DNA of 39,170 bases from the NCBI GenBank assembly GCA_031275325.1, contig JAISOX010000111.1, positions 1 to 39,170 on the forward strand. Direction: 5' to 3'. The first letter of the stretch is position 1; every line of letters starts with the position of its first letter. Below the pieces are notes generated by a model. That model had not been told where the DNA came from and did no database searches. It worked only from the letters and a program-made list of their open reading frames with translations. Shown piece after piece: positions 16,663 to 24,903 of this stretch. Source of the stretch: Treponema sp. (GTDB lineage Bacteria > Spirochaetota > Spirochaetia > Treponematales > Breznakiellaceae). The position numbers were made by a program, and so were the translations under genes.

Positions 16663-18653
16663 TGCATGGCCCCCTCCTGGTAGTTTCCACCGTTGAAAAA
16701 GGCCGCGGGGGAGGGCACCTGGTCCGGTCCCTGGTTCTGGTCCGGTCCCTCCGTTCCCTCAAACAAGAGGCCTATCTTTACATCCCAGAGCTTGAATCCC
16801 AGGATGTCTTGGCGCATAGGTCCCTGGGGATGACGCAAGAGGCGGCGTTTGAAGCATCTTGGCTTATAGGGGATACTGAAACCATCAGGAAACGACACTG
16901 GGAATGTATTATCCTGGATCGTTTCAGAACCGCCCCTGAAGAATTCGCCCAATGGGCGGCCTTAGGTCCCCTGATCGGCATTGATGAAGGAGGACCGCAA
17001 CGGGATAACTTTGATTTTCTCATTGATCTGCTTCCTGGTCCTCCGGACCGGGTTCCTCCCAATATCCTCGCCCCAAGCCTCCTCCCGCTGCCGAAAAACC
17101 GTCGGCCTTCCTTTGATGTTCCCCGAAGGCAGGCATTGAAAATCCTGGTGAGTTTCGGCGCTGAAGATCCTGGGGGACTTACCCTTCCGGTATGTCTTGC
17201 CTTGAAGGCCCCAGGACAAACGGAGATTACCGCCCTATTCGGCGGGTTGCATAAGACCGACGTAAAGGAACAGCACAGGGCAGCCCTAGTGGCCGCAGGA
17301 ATCCAGGTTGTGGAGGGTATGACAGAACTCCGGGAGCAGCTTGCCTGCTATGATCTGGTGATTACCCATTTCGGCCTCACGGCCTTTGAAAGTCTTGCTG
17401 CCCGGGTGCCGGTCCTGCTCTTATCCCCCAGCGCCTATCATGAAAAACTGGCTGTACATACAGGATTTATGTCCGCGGGTATCGGGGAAAAGGGAGCGCA
17501 CCGTTTACGACGCATCCTCTATACCCAGGCAGTTCTTGATACGCAGCACCCCAAGAACCGGAAATCCCTTCGTCTCAATGATGAAGCTCTTACGTCTTTG
17601 AGGGATCGCTGCGAGCGGATCCGGGCACGGTATGGGCTTAATCCGCCAGAAGATGCAGATACTGCCCCTCAAGGGCTGGGTGATCTGGTGAACCGCTATA
17701 CCTTCCGGGTACCTGCAGCCTGTCCGGTCTGCGGTGGTACCATCCCTGCTCAGGATCCGGTCTGTGCCCGGTTTCCGGATCGGACCTACCGGCGGTGCCG
17801 GCGCTGTGGTATGGTGTACCTCCTCCGTTCCACGTTGCCTCCCGTGGAATATGAGGGGGATTATTTTTTTTCATTTTATAAACAGCAATACGGCAAAACC
17901 TACCTGGAAGATTTTCCGAATCTGATACAGTATGGAAAAAAACGGCTTCGTTACAGTAAGCAGATACTCTATCGATCCAAAAGAAACCGAGGGGAGGATC
18001 CTTCCAAGACCCCAGCCCGGCTCCTGGATATAGGTTGCGCCTATGGACCTTTCCTGGTTGCGGCTCGGGAAGAAGGGTTTTTGCCTTTTGGTATGGACCC
18101 CGCGGAAGATGCGGTCCGGTATGTGCGGGATGAACTGCACATTCCTGCATTCCGGGGTTTTTTCCCGGAAACCCCGGTGCCTGAAGCGGTAAGGGCTCCA
18201 GGGTTTGACCTCATCTCTCTGTGGTATGTGCTGGAACATTTTGAAAGACCTGGAGCCGTATTGACAGAGCTGTACCAGCTCCTCAAACCTGGCGGGGTAT
18301 TGGCCTTTTCCACCCCTTCTGGTTCTGGTATATCCGGCCGCAAGTCCTTCCAAGGTTTCCTGGAACAAAGTCCGCCGGATCATTGGACCCTTTGGCAGCC
18401 TTCCCGGACAGGGAGCATTCTCAAACGTTTTGGGTTTAAGCTCAAAAAGGTCGTTATTTCTGGACATCATCCTGAACGGTTTCCTTTAATAGGAAGGCTT
18501 TTTGGTGAAGTTTGGAAAAAAAACAGTATGGTATATGGTTTATGCTTATGGATAAGCCATATATTGCATCTTGGAGATACCTTCGAGGTGTATGCAGTCA
18601 AAAAACCGGCGGTCAAAGAAGGGGCCGTCGCGAAATCAGCAGGTGGGAGATGA
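16659..18653 (+). CDS. SpsG/PseG-like glycosyl hydrolase-transferase fused to SAM methyltransferase
   Basis: This is a 664-residue two-enzyme fusion. Residues about 1-345 form an SpsG/PseG-like GT-B fold (LLVVSTVEKGRGGGHLVRSL near the start, then CIILDRF, LIGIDEGGPQRDNFDF, LKILVSFGAEDPGGLTLPV, and YDLVITHFGLTAFESLAARV, a typical nucleotide-binding end). From about 355 a zinc-ribbon-like motif (CPVCGG, then CRRCGMVYL) begins a class I methyltransferase with LLDIGCAYGPFLVAAREEGF (SAM site) and DLISLWYVLEHFERPGAVLT. PseG cleaves UDP from a UDP-sugar in pseudaminate synthesis. The methyltransferase half resembles UbiG-like and sugar C-methyltransferases. The fusion suggests that the two act on the same sugar. 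It overlaps the previous gene by four bases; the next starts one base after its stop. Confidence 0.85.
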   Translation: MMHGPLLVVSTVEKGRGGGHLVRSLVLVRSLRSLKQEAYLYIPELESQDVLAHRSLGMTQEAAFEASWLIGDTETIRKRHWECIILDRFRTAPEEFAQWAALGPLIGIDEGGPQRDNFDFLIDLLPGPPDRVPPNILAPSLLPLPKNRRPSFDVPRRQALKILVSFGAEDPGGLTLPVCLALKAPGQTEITALFGGLHKTDVKEQHRAALVAAGIQVVEGMTELREQLACYDLVITHFGLTAFESLAARVPVLLLSPSAYHEKLAVHTGFMSAGIGEKGAHRLRRILYTQAVLDTQHPKNRKSLRLNDEALTSLRDRCERIRARYGLNPPEDADTAPQGLGDLVNRYTFRVPAACPVCGGTIPAQDPVCARFPDRTYRRCRRCGMVYLLRSTLPPVEYEGDYFFSFYKQQYGKTYLEDFPNLIQYGKKRLRYSKQILYRSKRNRGEDPSKTPARLLDIGCAYGPFLVAAREEGFLPFGMDPAEDAVRYVRDELHIPAFRGFFPETPVPEAVRAPGFDLISLWYVLEHFERPGAVLTELYQLLKPGGVLAFSTPSGSGISGRKSFQGFLEQSPPDHWTLWQPSRTGSILKRFGFKLKKVVISGHHPERFPLIGRLFGEVWKKNSMVYGLCLWISHILHLGDTFEVYAVKKPAVKEGAVAKSAGGR

Positions 18654-18654
18654 T

Positions 18655-20274
18655 ATGCAAGAACGATTAATGATCCTGGGGGCAGGGGTGATGCAGGGAC
18701 CTGCTATCAGAATTGCCAAGGCATTGGGGCTTGAAACCGTGGTGGTGGATGCGGATCCTCATGCTCCCTGCGTCTCCTTAGCAGATCGATTTGAGCGGAT
18801 TGATTTAAAAGACAAGGAAGGCATTGCAGCCTTGGGAACTTCCCTTAAAGTCCAGGGAGGATTGAATGGGATCATGACCGCAGGAACCGATTTTTCTGCC
18901 ACAGTCGCCTGGGTTGCAGCCCAATTAGGGCTTCCTGGAATCCCCTATGAGGCTGCCCTCAATGCCTCGGACAAGGAACGGATGCGCCGGTGCTTTGAAG
19001 CGGCAGGACTCCCTTCGCCTGCATTTGTGGTGGTGGAAGCGGTACCGGATCCGGAGTTTTCCCCTCCTTTTGGGTATCCTCTGGTGGTCAAGCCTGTAGA
19101 CAATATGGGCGCCCGGGGTTGCTGCAAGGTTGACCGCCCTGAAATGCTCGGTTCTGCGGTGGCCGATGCCCTGAGATTCTCCCGAACCAATCGGGTTATT
19201 TTGGAAGCATACATGGACGGGCCGGAATTTTCGGTAGACGCCTTGGTATACCAAGGGGAGATCCGTATCTACGGCTTAGCGGACCGGCATATCTTCTTCC
19301 CTCCGTATTTCATTGAAATGGGTCATACTATGCCCACCACCCTGAACGCCGCCATGACTGAATCCATCCTTGCGGTCTTTAGAGCCGGGATCAGAGCATT
19401 AGGTATCACCAATGGAGCCGCGAAAGGAGATATGAAACTCACTTCCCAGGGCCCTATGATAGGGGAAATTGCAGCCCGACTTTCCGGAGGGTACATGTCA
19501 GGTTGGACCTACCCCTACTCATCAGGGGTGGAAGTTACCCAGGGAGCCATCCAGATCGCTTTAGGGAGGCCTCCCAAAGGGCTTGAGCCGATCCGTCAGT
19601 GGACCAGCGCGGAGCGGGCGTTTATTTCCATACCTGGAAAGGTTCGGAGTATGCAAGGCATTGAAGAGGCCAAATCCCTTGCATACGTACGAGATCTGTT
19701 CCTCCGGATTGAGCCGGGAACCCGTGTCCAGTTTCCTGAAAACAACGTAAGCAAGTGCGGGAATATTATTAGCGCAGCTCCTACACGGAAAGCCGCGGTA
19801 AACGCAGCGGAACAGGCTGTTCGTGCGGTCTTGATCCGCCTTGAGGCGCCGGATACTGAAACCAGGCAATTCCTCGCTTCTGGTGCAAGGGACCAAGCAT
19901 TTCCCCCTGCGGCTTTTACCATTCCCGAATCCCTCGCTTCCCTCCTGGCCACTTTCCCGGAGCCGGAATATGAGCCGACAAGGATTAAGGAGTCCCTTGA
20001 AATGCCCCAAGTGGTGCTCCTTCGGTTCCAGCCCTTGATCGAATCAGATTTACGGGATTATACCGGGAGGACCCTGCAAGAAAGCCTTGAAGCGGTCCGG
20101 GCAATCACCGGGTTTCCCCTTCCCCTGTGGGAAGCCGGGGCATCTGTCCCGGCTAAGATCCGGGAACCAAGAACCCTGGTTCTGGGCCGCAGTTTTTGGG
20201 CAGCCCTTATCCGGGGAGGGTATCAGGGGGCGGCATATATGGTAGATACCCTGGTACCGTTCCATTCTTTTTGA
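18655..20274 (+). CDS. ATP-grasp ligase
   Basis: This 539-residue ATP-grasp enzyme joins a carboxylate to an amine or similar nucleophile using ATP. The pre-grasp Rossmann part is RLMILGAGVMQGPAIRIAKA, then LETVVVDADPHAPCVSLADR. The grasp part includes YPLVVKPVDNMGARGCCKVD (ATP-binding Lys and Gly-rich loop), RVILEAYMDGPEFSVDALVY (metal-binding acidic region) and IGEIAARLSGGYMSG. A C-terminal extension of about 150 residues is not recognised. ATG 18655 is one base after the previous stop, so this is the last gene of the five-gene operon. Substrate is unknown. By context it may attach an amino acid to the sugar made by its neighbours; that is inference. Confidence 0.85.
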   Translation: MQERLMILGAGVMQGPAIRIAKALGLETVVVDADPHAPCVSLADRFERIDLKDKEGIAALGTSLKVQGGLNGIMTAGTDFSATVAWVAAQLGLPGIPYEAALNASDKERMRRCFEAAGLPSPAFVVVEAVPDPEFSPPFGYPLVVKPVDNMGARGCCKVDRPEMLGSAVADALRFSRTNRVILEAYMDGPEFSVDALVYQGEIRIYGLADRHIFFPPYFIEMGHTMPTTLNAAMTESILAVFRAGIRALGITNGAAKGDMKLTSQGPMIGEIAARLSGGYMSGWTYPYSSGVEVTQGAIQIALGRPPKGLEPIRQWTSAERAFISIPGKVRSMQGIEEAKSLAYVRDLFLRIEPGTRVQFPENNVSKCGNIISAAPTRKAAVNAAEQAVRAVLIRLEAPDTETRQFLASGARDQAFPPAAFTIPESLASLLATFPEPEYEPTRIKESLEMPQVVLLRFQPLIESDLRDYTGRTLQESLEAVRAITGFPLPLWEAGASVPAKIREPRTLVLGRSFWAALIRGGYQGAAYMVDTLVPFHSF

Positions 20275-20279
20275 AGAAA

Positions 20280-20416
20280 GAACCGGTACATCCCTGGGCG
20301 GGTGGTAATTAATGGCGAGGGTACAAGGGCAGGATCTTCTGAAACCTGGTTAGTTTCGATAGTGTCAAGGGTTCCGAGGTGTGGATCGCCCTTACCCGCC
20401 TAACTACTCACGGTTC
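20280..20416 (+). ncRNA. Candidate structured RNA upstream of the amidase gene
   Basis: The gap between the ATP-grasp and amidase genes folds into nested helices by eye: GAACCG 20280-20285 with CGGTTC 20411-20416; GGCGGGT 20297-20303 with ACCCGCC 20394-20400; AAGGGC 20325-20330 with GCCCTT 20388-20393; GATC 20333-20336 with GATC 20384-20387; and GAAAC 20341-20345 with GTTTC 20353-20357. The second and third helices share a strand without a gap. It does not match any riboswitch consensus I know. It may be a small RNA or a leader element. This was assessed by inspection only. Confidence 0.4.
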
Positions 20417-20487
20417 CTGTGGTAACAGTGATTGGTTCAATGCTTCTTCAAGTTGCATGAAAAGGCTTTCTGTGGGTAATAGAATTG

Positions 20488-21555
20488 ATGCATAACCGGC
20501 GTTTCTTGATAGGTCTCTTGTTTTCCAACATGCTCTTTCTGTCCGCACAAATAGTGGGCTTTGGGGATGAGAAGGCCCTCACCTTAGATGAAACCCTCCA
20601 AAACCTCGGTTCCCCAGGAAATGCGGCCGCATTCCGCTGGGATCCCTTTTTCCAGGCCGGGATCTTTTCATGGGCAGATCAGTACGTATCTTTCCGGGTT
20701 GGGATGCCCGGCGAAACAGGTCTGGTTGTACTTAACGGCAAGGAAATACGCTCCCTGCCCTCCCCTTTTCTTGAACAAGGAACGCTGCAGTTTCCCCAAG
20801 CCTTTGTGAGCGCCCTCAGTAAGGCCCTGGAAGACGATCTTCCCCAGGAAGCGCCGGTCCAGTTTCGTATTGCCGCGATTATTGTGGATCCTGGTCATGG
20901 AGGTAAAGATACCGGAGCAGTGGGAAACCATACTATTGATGGAAAATCCTTGCGGGTGGCGGAAAAAGACATAGTCCTCAAGGTTTCCAAGGACCTCCAT
21001 AGCCGGCTTGCCCGGGGGTTTCCAGATAAACAGGTCTTATTAACCCGGGACCAGGATACCTTTATCAGTTTAGATGAGCGGGTAGCCATAGCCAATGGGA
21101 TTCCCCTGAAAGACAACGAAGCCACGGTATTCATTTCCATCCATGCTAATGCATCTTTCAATAAACATGTCAGGGGCTATGAGGTGTGGTACCTCAATCC
21201 CGAGTACCGGCGGACCGTCATCGACCAGTCAAAATACCAGGATGCCCAAGAGGTGGTTCCCATTCTTAATGCTATGCTTGAGGAGGAATTCACCTCTGAA
21301 AGTATCAGGATAGCTGAATCTATTATGAAACGGTTTGATGAAACCCTAGGCAGCTCTTTTCCTTCCCGGGGTATCAAGGCAGAGGAGTGGTTTGTAGTAC
21401 GGAATGTGCGGATGCCTTCGGTCTTGGTCGAGTTAGGCTTTCTGAGCAATGAGCGGGATGCCACGCTTTTGACCGATGAAACCTATTTGCAGCACTTTTC
21501 AGAAGCCTTATATAAGGGTATTATGGATTTTGTGGATGAGTTTGAAGGGTTGTAG
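20488..21555 (+). CDS. N-acetylmuramoyl-L-alanine amidase (Amidase_3)
   Basis: This 355-residue exported zinc amidase removes stem peptides from peptidoglycan. The signal peptide is MHNRRFLIGLLFSNMLFLSA (cleavage near residue 20). An N-terminal region of about 110 residues is unassigned. The catalytic domain (about 130-355) has IIVDPGHGGKDTGAVG (zinc His), TVFISIHANASF (second zinc His) and PSVLVELGFLSNERDA with the catalytic Glu. A long insertion (about 235-285) between the second His and the Glu motif is typical of many Amidase_3 members. A TTG at 20485 is possible, but ATG 20488 is preferred. The SD is weak. It is followed by a hairpin-rich gap and then a GerMN gene. Confidence 0.92.
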   Translation: MHNRRFLIGLLFSNMLFLSAQIVGFGDEKALTLDETLQNLGSPGNAAAFRWDPFFQAGIFSWADQYVSFRVGMPGETGLVVLNGKEIRSLPSPFLEQGTLQFPQAFVSALSKALEDDLPQEAPVQFRIAAIIVDPGHGGKDTGAVGNHTIDGKSLRVAEKDIVLKVSKDLHSRLARGFPDKQVLLTRDQDTFISLDERVAIANGIPLKDNEATVFISIHANASFNKHVRGYEVWYLNPEYRRTVIDQSKYQDAQEVVPILNAMLEEEFTSESIRIAESIMKRFDETLGSSFPSRGIKAEEWFVVRNVRMPSVLVELGFLSNERDATLLTDETYLQHFSEALYKGIMDFVDEFEGL

Positions 21556-21649
21556 GGATGAAGGGTCCCCAGATACAACAGCGTTGTTCGGAGCCTTCAG
21601 TTTCTGAACAAATTCCGCTAAAAAATACGTCAATTTCGCAGCCGGTGAA

Positions 21650-21722
21650 CCAACGGTTCGTTGGCAAAAAATTGCATGGCTTGAAACGGACTTTAGTCCG
21701 CGACAACCCGCCGGGTGGTCGA
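21650..21722. repeat. Three consecutive hairpins, possible dispersed repeat
   Basis: CCAACG-gtt-CGTTGG (21650-21664), CGGACT-TT-AGTCCG (21687-21700) and CGAC-a-ACCC-gcc-GGGT-g-GTCG (21701-21721) follow one another in the gap after the amidase. The middle one matches palindromes at 1170 and, in part, 1252. It is probably a repetitive extragenic element. Confidence 0.5.
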
Positions 21723-21739
21723 ACAAGTCTAATAATCGA

Positions 21740-22273
21740 ATGAAAAGAATGGGCATGGTAAGTAGTGGTACGAGAAACAGGACAAAAAAAGGCGGTTTTA
21801 GGGTAAAATCGTATATTCGGCGTTTGGTTTACCTGATCCTGCTGGGCATCTTCACCTTCATCCAATTCCGGCAAATGAGCCAGGTGAGACGGACCTTTAT
21901 ATTTTATACCTTGGGGGACGGAAAACCAGTGGTAGAAAACCGTATGCTTTCCCGATCCCCCACAGAAGAAATTGCCCTCAGACGCTATGTGGAAGAGATC
22001 CTCCTCGGACCGATTGTACCGGATTCCCTGCCCTTGTTTCCAAGAGAGACCCGGCTTCGTTCATTATTATACCGGGATGCGGTGGTATATATAGATCTTT
22101 CGGAAACCGCTGCCTTACCCCCTTTAGAAGCCCTGAAGAGGGATGTCTTTTGGGGTCTGGATACGCTTCAACAGGGAATCCAGCGGAATTTTCCTTCAGT
22201 ACAAGGGGTCAAGCTTTTTATCTACGGCCATGAGGTACCGGTCATGCAAACCGGTGAAGCAGGGGATCAATGA
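21740..22273 (+). CDS. GerMN-domain membrane-anchored protein
   Basis: This 177-residue protein has one N-terminal membrane helix (RLVYLILLGIFTFIQF, about residues 30-46), leaving the rest outside. The exported part matches the GerMN/sporulation-germination domain: RTFIFYTLGDGKPVVENRML, then EEIALRRYVEEILLGPIVPD, LRSLLYRDAVVYIDLSETAA and a closing VQGVKLFIYGHEV. In other bacteria GerMN proteins accompany wall amidases. Here it follows an Amidase_3 gene, which supports an envelope-remodelling role. ATG 21755 is an alternative start; both ribosome sites are poor. Confidence 0.8.
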   Translation: MKRMGMVSSGTRNRTKKGGFRVKSYIRRLVYLILLGIFTFIQFRQMSQVRRTFIFYTLGDGKPVVENRMLSRSPTEEIALRRYVEEILLGPIVPDSLPLFPRETRLRSLLYRDAVVYIDLSETAALPPLEALKRDVFWGLDTLQQGIQRNFPSVQGVKLFIYGHEVPVMQTGEAGDQ

Positions 22274-22359
22274 AGCAGAGCCATAAGTTGACCTTTAAAC
22301 CGGCCTCAAATAATTCTTTTAAAATTTATCCATATTGCAGAAATTGCGGTAAAAAGCCG

Positions 22360-22387
22360 TTGACAAATAAATTATATTTTGTATACT
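22360..22387 (+). promoter_or_regulatory. Sigma-70-like promoter of flaA
   Basis: TTGACA (22360-22365), a 16-base spacer and TATACT (22382-22387) precede the flaA start by about 50 bases, within an AT-rich stretch. This points to vegetative control of the sheath gene, unlike the sigma-28-like candidate before flaB. Confidence 0.75.
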
Positions 22388-22436
22388 TGTTAATAACTAG
22401 TATGTTAGAATTACAGACAATTGAAAGGAGCTGTGA

Positions 22437-23498
22437 ATGAAACGTATCTTCATTCTTGTCGTCGTCACGTTGTTGGTGATGGGATCGGTGTTTGCTGAGG
22501 AGTCGGTGCTTATTGATTTCTCGAAATTAACGGCTGATATTGTTCCCGATCAAAATGACGTGCCCACTCAAAACCGTGCGACCTTGATGGACTTTACCAA
22601 TGAGGCCACTAGCAACTTCACCGCCCGGCAAAGGGTAGAGATGAAATCTTCTTTAGCTATAGAAAGATGGGATGTGGTATTTGCATCTTCTTCGCAGAAT
22701 GTTACTACCAAGCATCTCAGTTATACTAAAGAGGCCCCTTCTAAAGAATGGGAAAAGGTGATGGGTGTTCGTATCCACTTCCCAGTGGAGCCCTTTAACT
22801 CCTGGGCCATTGTGAAGCCTCCCTTTGACATTCCCGCGTTTGAACCTCCGGCAACCATTGATGACGATGGAAATATCGAACCTGCTGAAGGAGCATCCGG
22901 GGTTACGGGTCCTAGCCGCTTTGAAGGTGAGCCTGATGATGAAGGTAAACCTACCGGTGGTTTAGGGGTGGTCAAAAACGTAGGAACCATTAAGTCAATA
23001 GCAGTAAATGCCTATGGACTCAATTTTCCCCATGCCCTTTCGGTGATCCTGATTGATGACAAAGGGAACGAAAAGACCTTCTTCATGGGTTATCTTAACT
23101 TTGAAGGTTGGGGAGAACTCCGGTGGGAGAATCCTGCATACGTGCAGAATGTTCGGAATCGGGAATTACGGCTGTACCCCATCTATCCTGATTCAACGCC
23201 TTTTGTAAAGTTCGGCGGATTCCTCATTCAGCGGAATGCCTCTAGCCCCGGCGGAGATTTTATCGGTTATTTCAAGGATGTCAAACTCATCTACGATCAG
23301 GCGGTTCTTGATACTGAACGGGATATTGAGGATGAGGCGCTCTGGAATATTATCCAGGATCGGGAGACTGCACGGAAGACGAGAGAATTGCAGCAGCTTG
23401 GTCAAGCTCAAATTCAGCGGTATCTGGATAATCAGCGGCAGGCTACCGAAACTACCTTTACTCCTACTGAGGGAGCCGGTGGCGGCGAGGAAGAATAG
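22437..23498 (+). CDS. flaA: Flagellar filament outer-layer (sheath) protein FlaA
   Basis: This 353-residue FlaA sheath protein coats the FlaB core in the periplasm. The signal peptide is MKRIFILVVVTLLVMGSVFA (cleavage after AEE or FA). The mature part has the FlaA-type order: ESVLIDFSKLTADIVPDQND, MKSSLAIERWDVVFASSSQN, VMGVRIHFPVEPFNSWAIVK, VGTIKSIAVNAYGLNFPHAL, ENPAYVQNVRNREL, and FGGFLIQRNASSPGGDFIGY. A Gln/Glu-rich C-terminal tail (REL-QQLGQAQIQRY) and a Gly/Glu end follow. The gene has a strong promoter, AAAGGAG site and its own terminator, so it is monocistronic. Confidence 0.95.
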   Translation: MKRIFILVVVTLLVMGSVFAEESVLIDFSKLTADIVPDQNDVPTQNRATLMDFTNEATSNFTARQRVEMKSSLAIERWDVVFASSSQNVTTKHLSYTKEAPSKEWEKVMGVRIHFPVEPFNSWAIVKPPFDIPAFEPPATIDDDGNIEPAEGASGVTGPSRFEGEPDDEGKPTGGLGVVKNVGTIKSIAVNAYGLNFPHALSVILIDDKGNEKTFFMGYLNFEGWGELRWENPAYVQNVRNRELRLYPIYPDSTPFVKFGGFLIQRNASSPGGDFIGYFKDVKLIYDQAVLDTERDIEDEALWNIIQDRETARKTRELQQLGQAQIQRYLDNQRQATETTFTPTEGAGGGEEE

Positions 23499-23540
23499 GG
23501 TTGATTGTGAGGTAAGTGGTTAGCTTACCGTAGTTCTAGG

Positions 23541-23596
23541 AATCAAAGGCTACCTGAGAATGCTTAGCGTTTTTTTAGGTGGCCTTTGATTTTTTC
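23541..23596 (+). terminator. Intrinsic terminator of flaA
   Basis: AATCAAAGGC (23541-23550) pairs with GCCTTTGATT (23582-23591), with an ACCT/AGGT continuation inside and a T-run through 23595. Confidence 0.85.
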
Positions 23597-23618
23597 CTAT
23601 AGGAAACTGGGCCGCAGG

Positions 23619-24884
23619 ATGTATAATCCCACAATTCCCGATCAGACTACGCTCCGGCAAGCCTATGAAGGGTATGCCTTGGTAAGGAGTTTCATTGCCA
23701 AGGATATGGAAACCACCCTTGAGGAAAAGCTTAAATTTCTTCCGTCCCGTCCGGTAGTCAAAGGCCGGGTCAAGGAATTTGAGAGTTATTATAAAAAATA
23801 CATCAAACTGCTTCAAAAAGATTCGTCCTGTTCCCAATCTTTGGGTATTACCGATGTAATCGGTATCAGGATTGTATGCCCTTTTTTTGAAGATCTCATC
23901 CTCGTTGAGGGGTGTGTAAAAGCGAACTTTGAAGTTATTGAGGTAGAACGAAAGGGTTCTAATTATTCTTTCAAAGAATTCGGTTATGAATCCATTCATT
24001 TCTTGATAAAAATTCCTGAGGTCCTTATAAAAAAACGAGGGGCCTGCGGATTGGATGTAGTAGAGATTCAAATTCGTACTATTCTCCAGGATGCCTGGGC
24101 TGAAGTGGAACATGAACTGGTGTATAAAGCTGCATTTACCCCCTTTGATGAACCGATGAAACGTAAATTAGCGGCCCTTAATGCCAGCCTTTCCTTGGCA
24201 GATACGATTTTTCAGGAAGTCAGGACCTATCAGCGGCGGCTCAACGGGGAGTTGGAAAAACGGCGGGATTCTTTTTTTAAGAAAATTGAAGCATCCATTG
24301 ATACCCCCCTCTTTGCCAATGAAAAACCGGACAAGCCCCTTCAGAGCCGCCACAAGGAAATCTCGAGAGATGAAGCCTTGCTTGCTGCAGCATCCCAGGA
24401 CTCTCCGGACAGTAATTCGATTGATGAGCTTCTGCTTACGGCCCTGTATGCTCATAACGAGCATCGGTTTACAGAGGCAATTACCTTATACACCGCTATT
24501 CTGAACCTGGAGCCTGAAAATACCATCGCGTCCCTTATTTATAAACACCGGGGCATGGCTAGTTTCGCCCAATCCCAATATGACGACGCTATTGAGGATT
24601 TTACCCGTTCTTTAGCATTGGACCGTGAATCCTATAAAGCCGTTTATTTTCGGGGTATAGTCAAAACGGTTCTGCAGCAGTACCTGGATGCCATTGAGGA
24701 TTTTACCCTATCCCTCAAGATAAACCCCTATCAGGCATTTTGTTACTATCGCCGAGGGCAGGCGTATTATCACCTGGATGACCTTCCCCAATCGCTCGCG
24801 GATTGTGACGCCGCCTTAGCCTTAGAACCGGATTCCAAAGCCATAGCGCGATTCAGGAAGCTCCTGCTGGATAAACTGGCGTAG
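23619..24884 (+). CDS. RelA/SpoT-type alarmone synthetase with TPR repeats
   Basis: This 421-residue protein probably makes (p)ppGpp. The synthetase domain (about residues 40-215) has KGRVKEFESYYKKY, TDVIGIRIVCPFFEDL, FGYESIHFLIKIPE and the closing VEIQIRTILQDAWAEVEHEL. There is no N-terminal HD hydrolase and no TGS or ACT domain, so it is a small-synthetase type. The C-terminal half has at least three TPRs (FTEAITLYTAILNLEPENTI, YDDAIEDFTRSLALDRESYK, YLDAIEDFTLSLKINPYQAF), which should bind a partner. I prefer ATG 23619; a TTG at 23586 would fall inside the flaA terminator. Confidence 0.85.
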   Translation: MYNPTIPDQTTLRQAYEGYALVRSFIAKDMETTLEEKLKFLPSRPVVKGRVKEFESYYKKYIKLLQKDSSCSQSLGITDVIGIRIVCPFFEDLILVEGCVKANFEVIEVERKGSNYSFKEFGYESIHFLIKIPEVLIKKRGACGLDVVEIQIRTILQDAWAEVEHELVYKAAFTPFDEPMKRKLAALNASLSLADTIFQEVRTYQRRLNGELEKRRDSFFKKIEASIDTPLFANEKPDKPLQSRHKEISRDEALLAAASQDSPDSNSIDELLLTALYAHNEHRFTEAITLYTAILNLEPENTIASLIYKHRGMASFAQSQYDDAIEDFTRSLALDRESYKAVYFRGIVKTVLQQYLDAIEDFTLSLKINPYQAFCYYRRGQAYYHLDDLPQSLADCDAALALEPDSKAIARFRKLLLDKLA

Positions 24885-24903
24885 TGCCCGAAGCAAGGGC
24901 CCC

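Noticed and set aside
20425-20445. T-loop-like GGTTCAAT suggesting a tRNA
   Set aside because: No acceptor stem, anticodon arm or D-loop fits around it.
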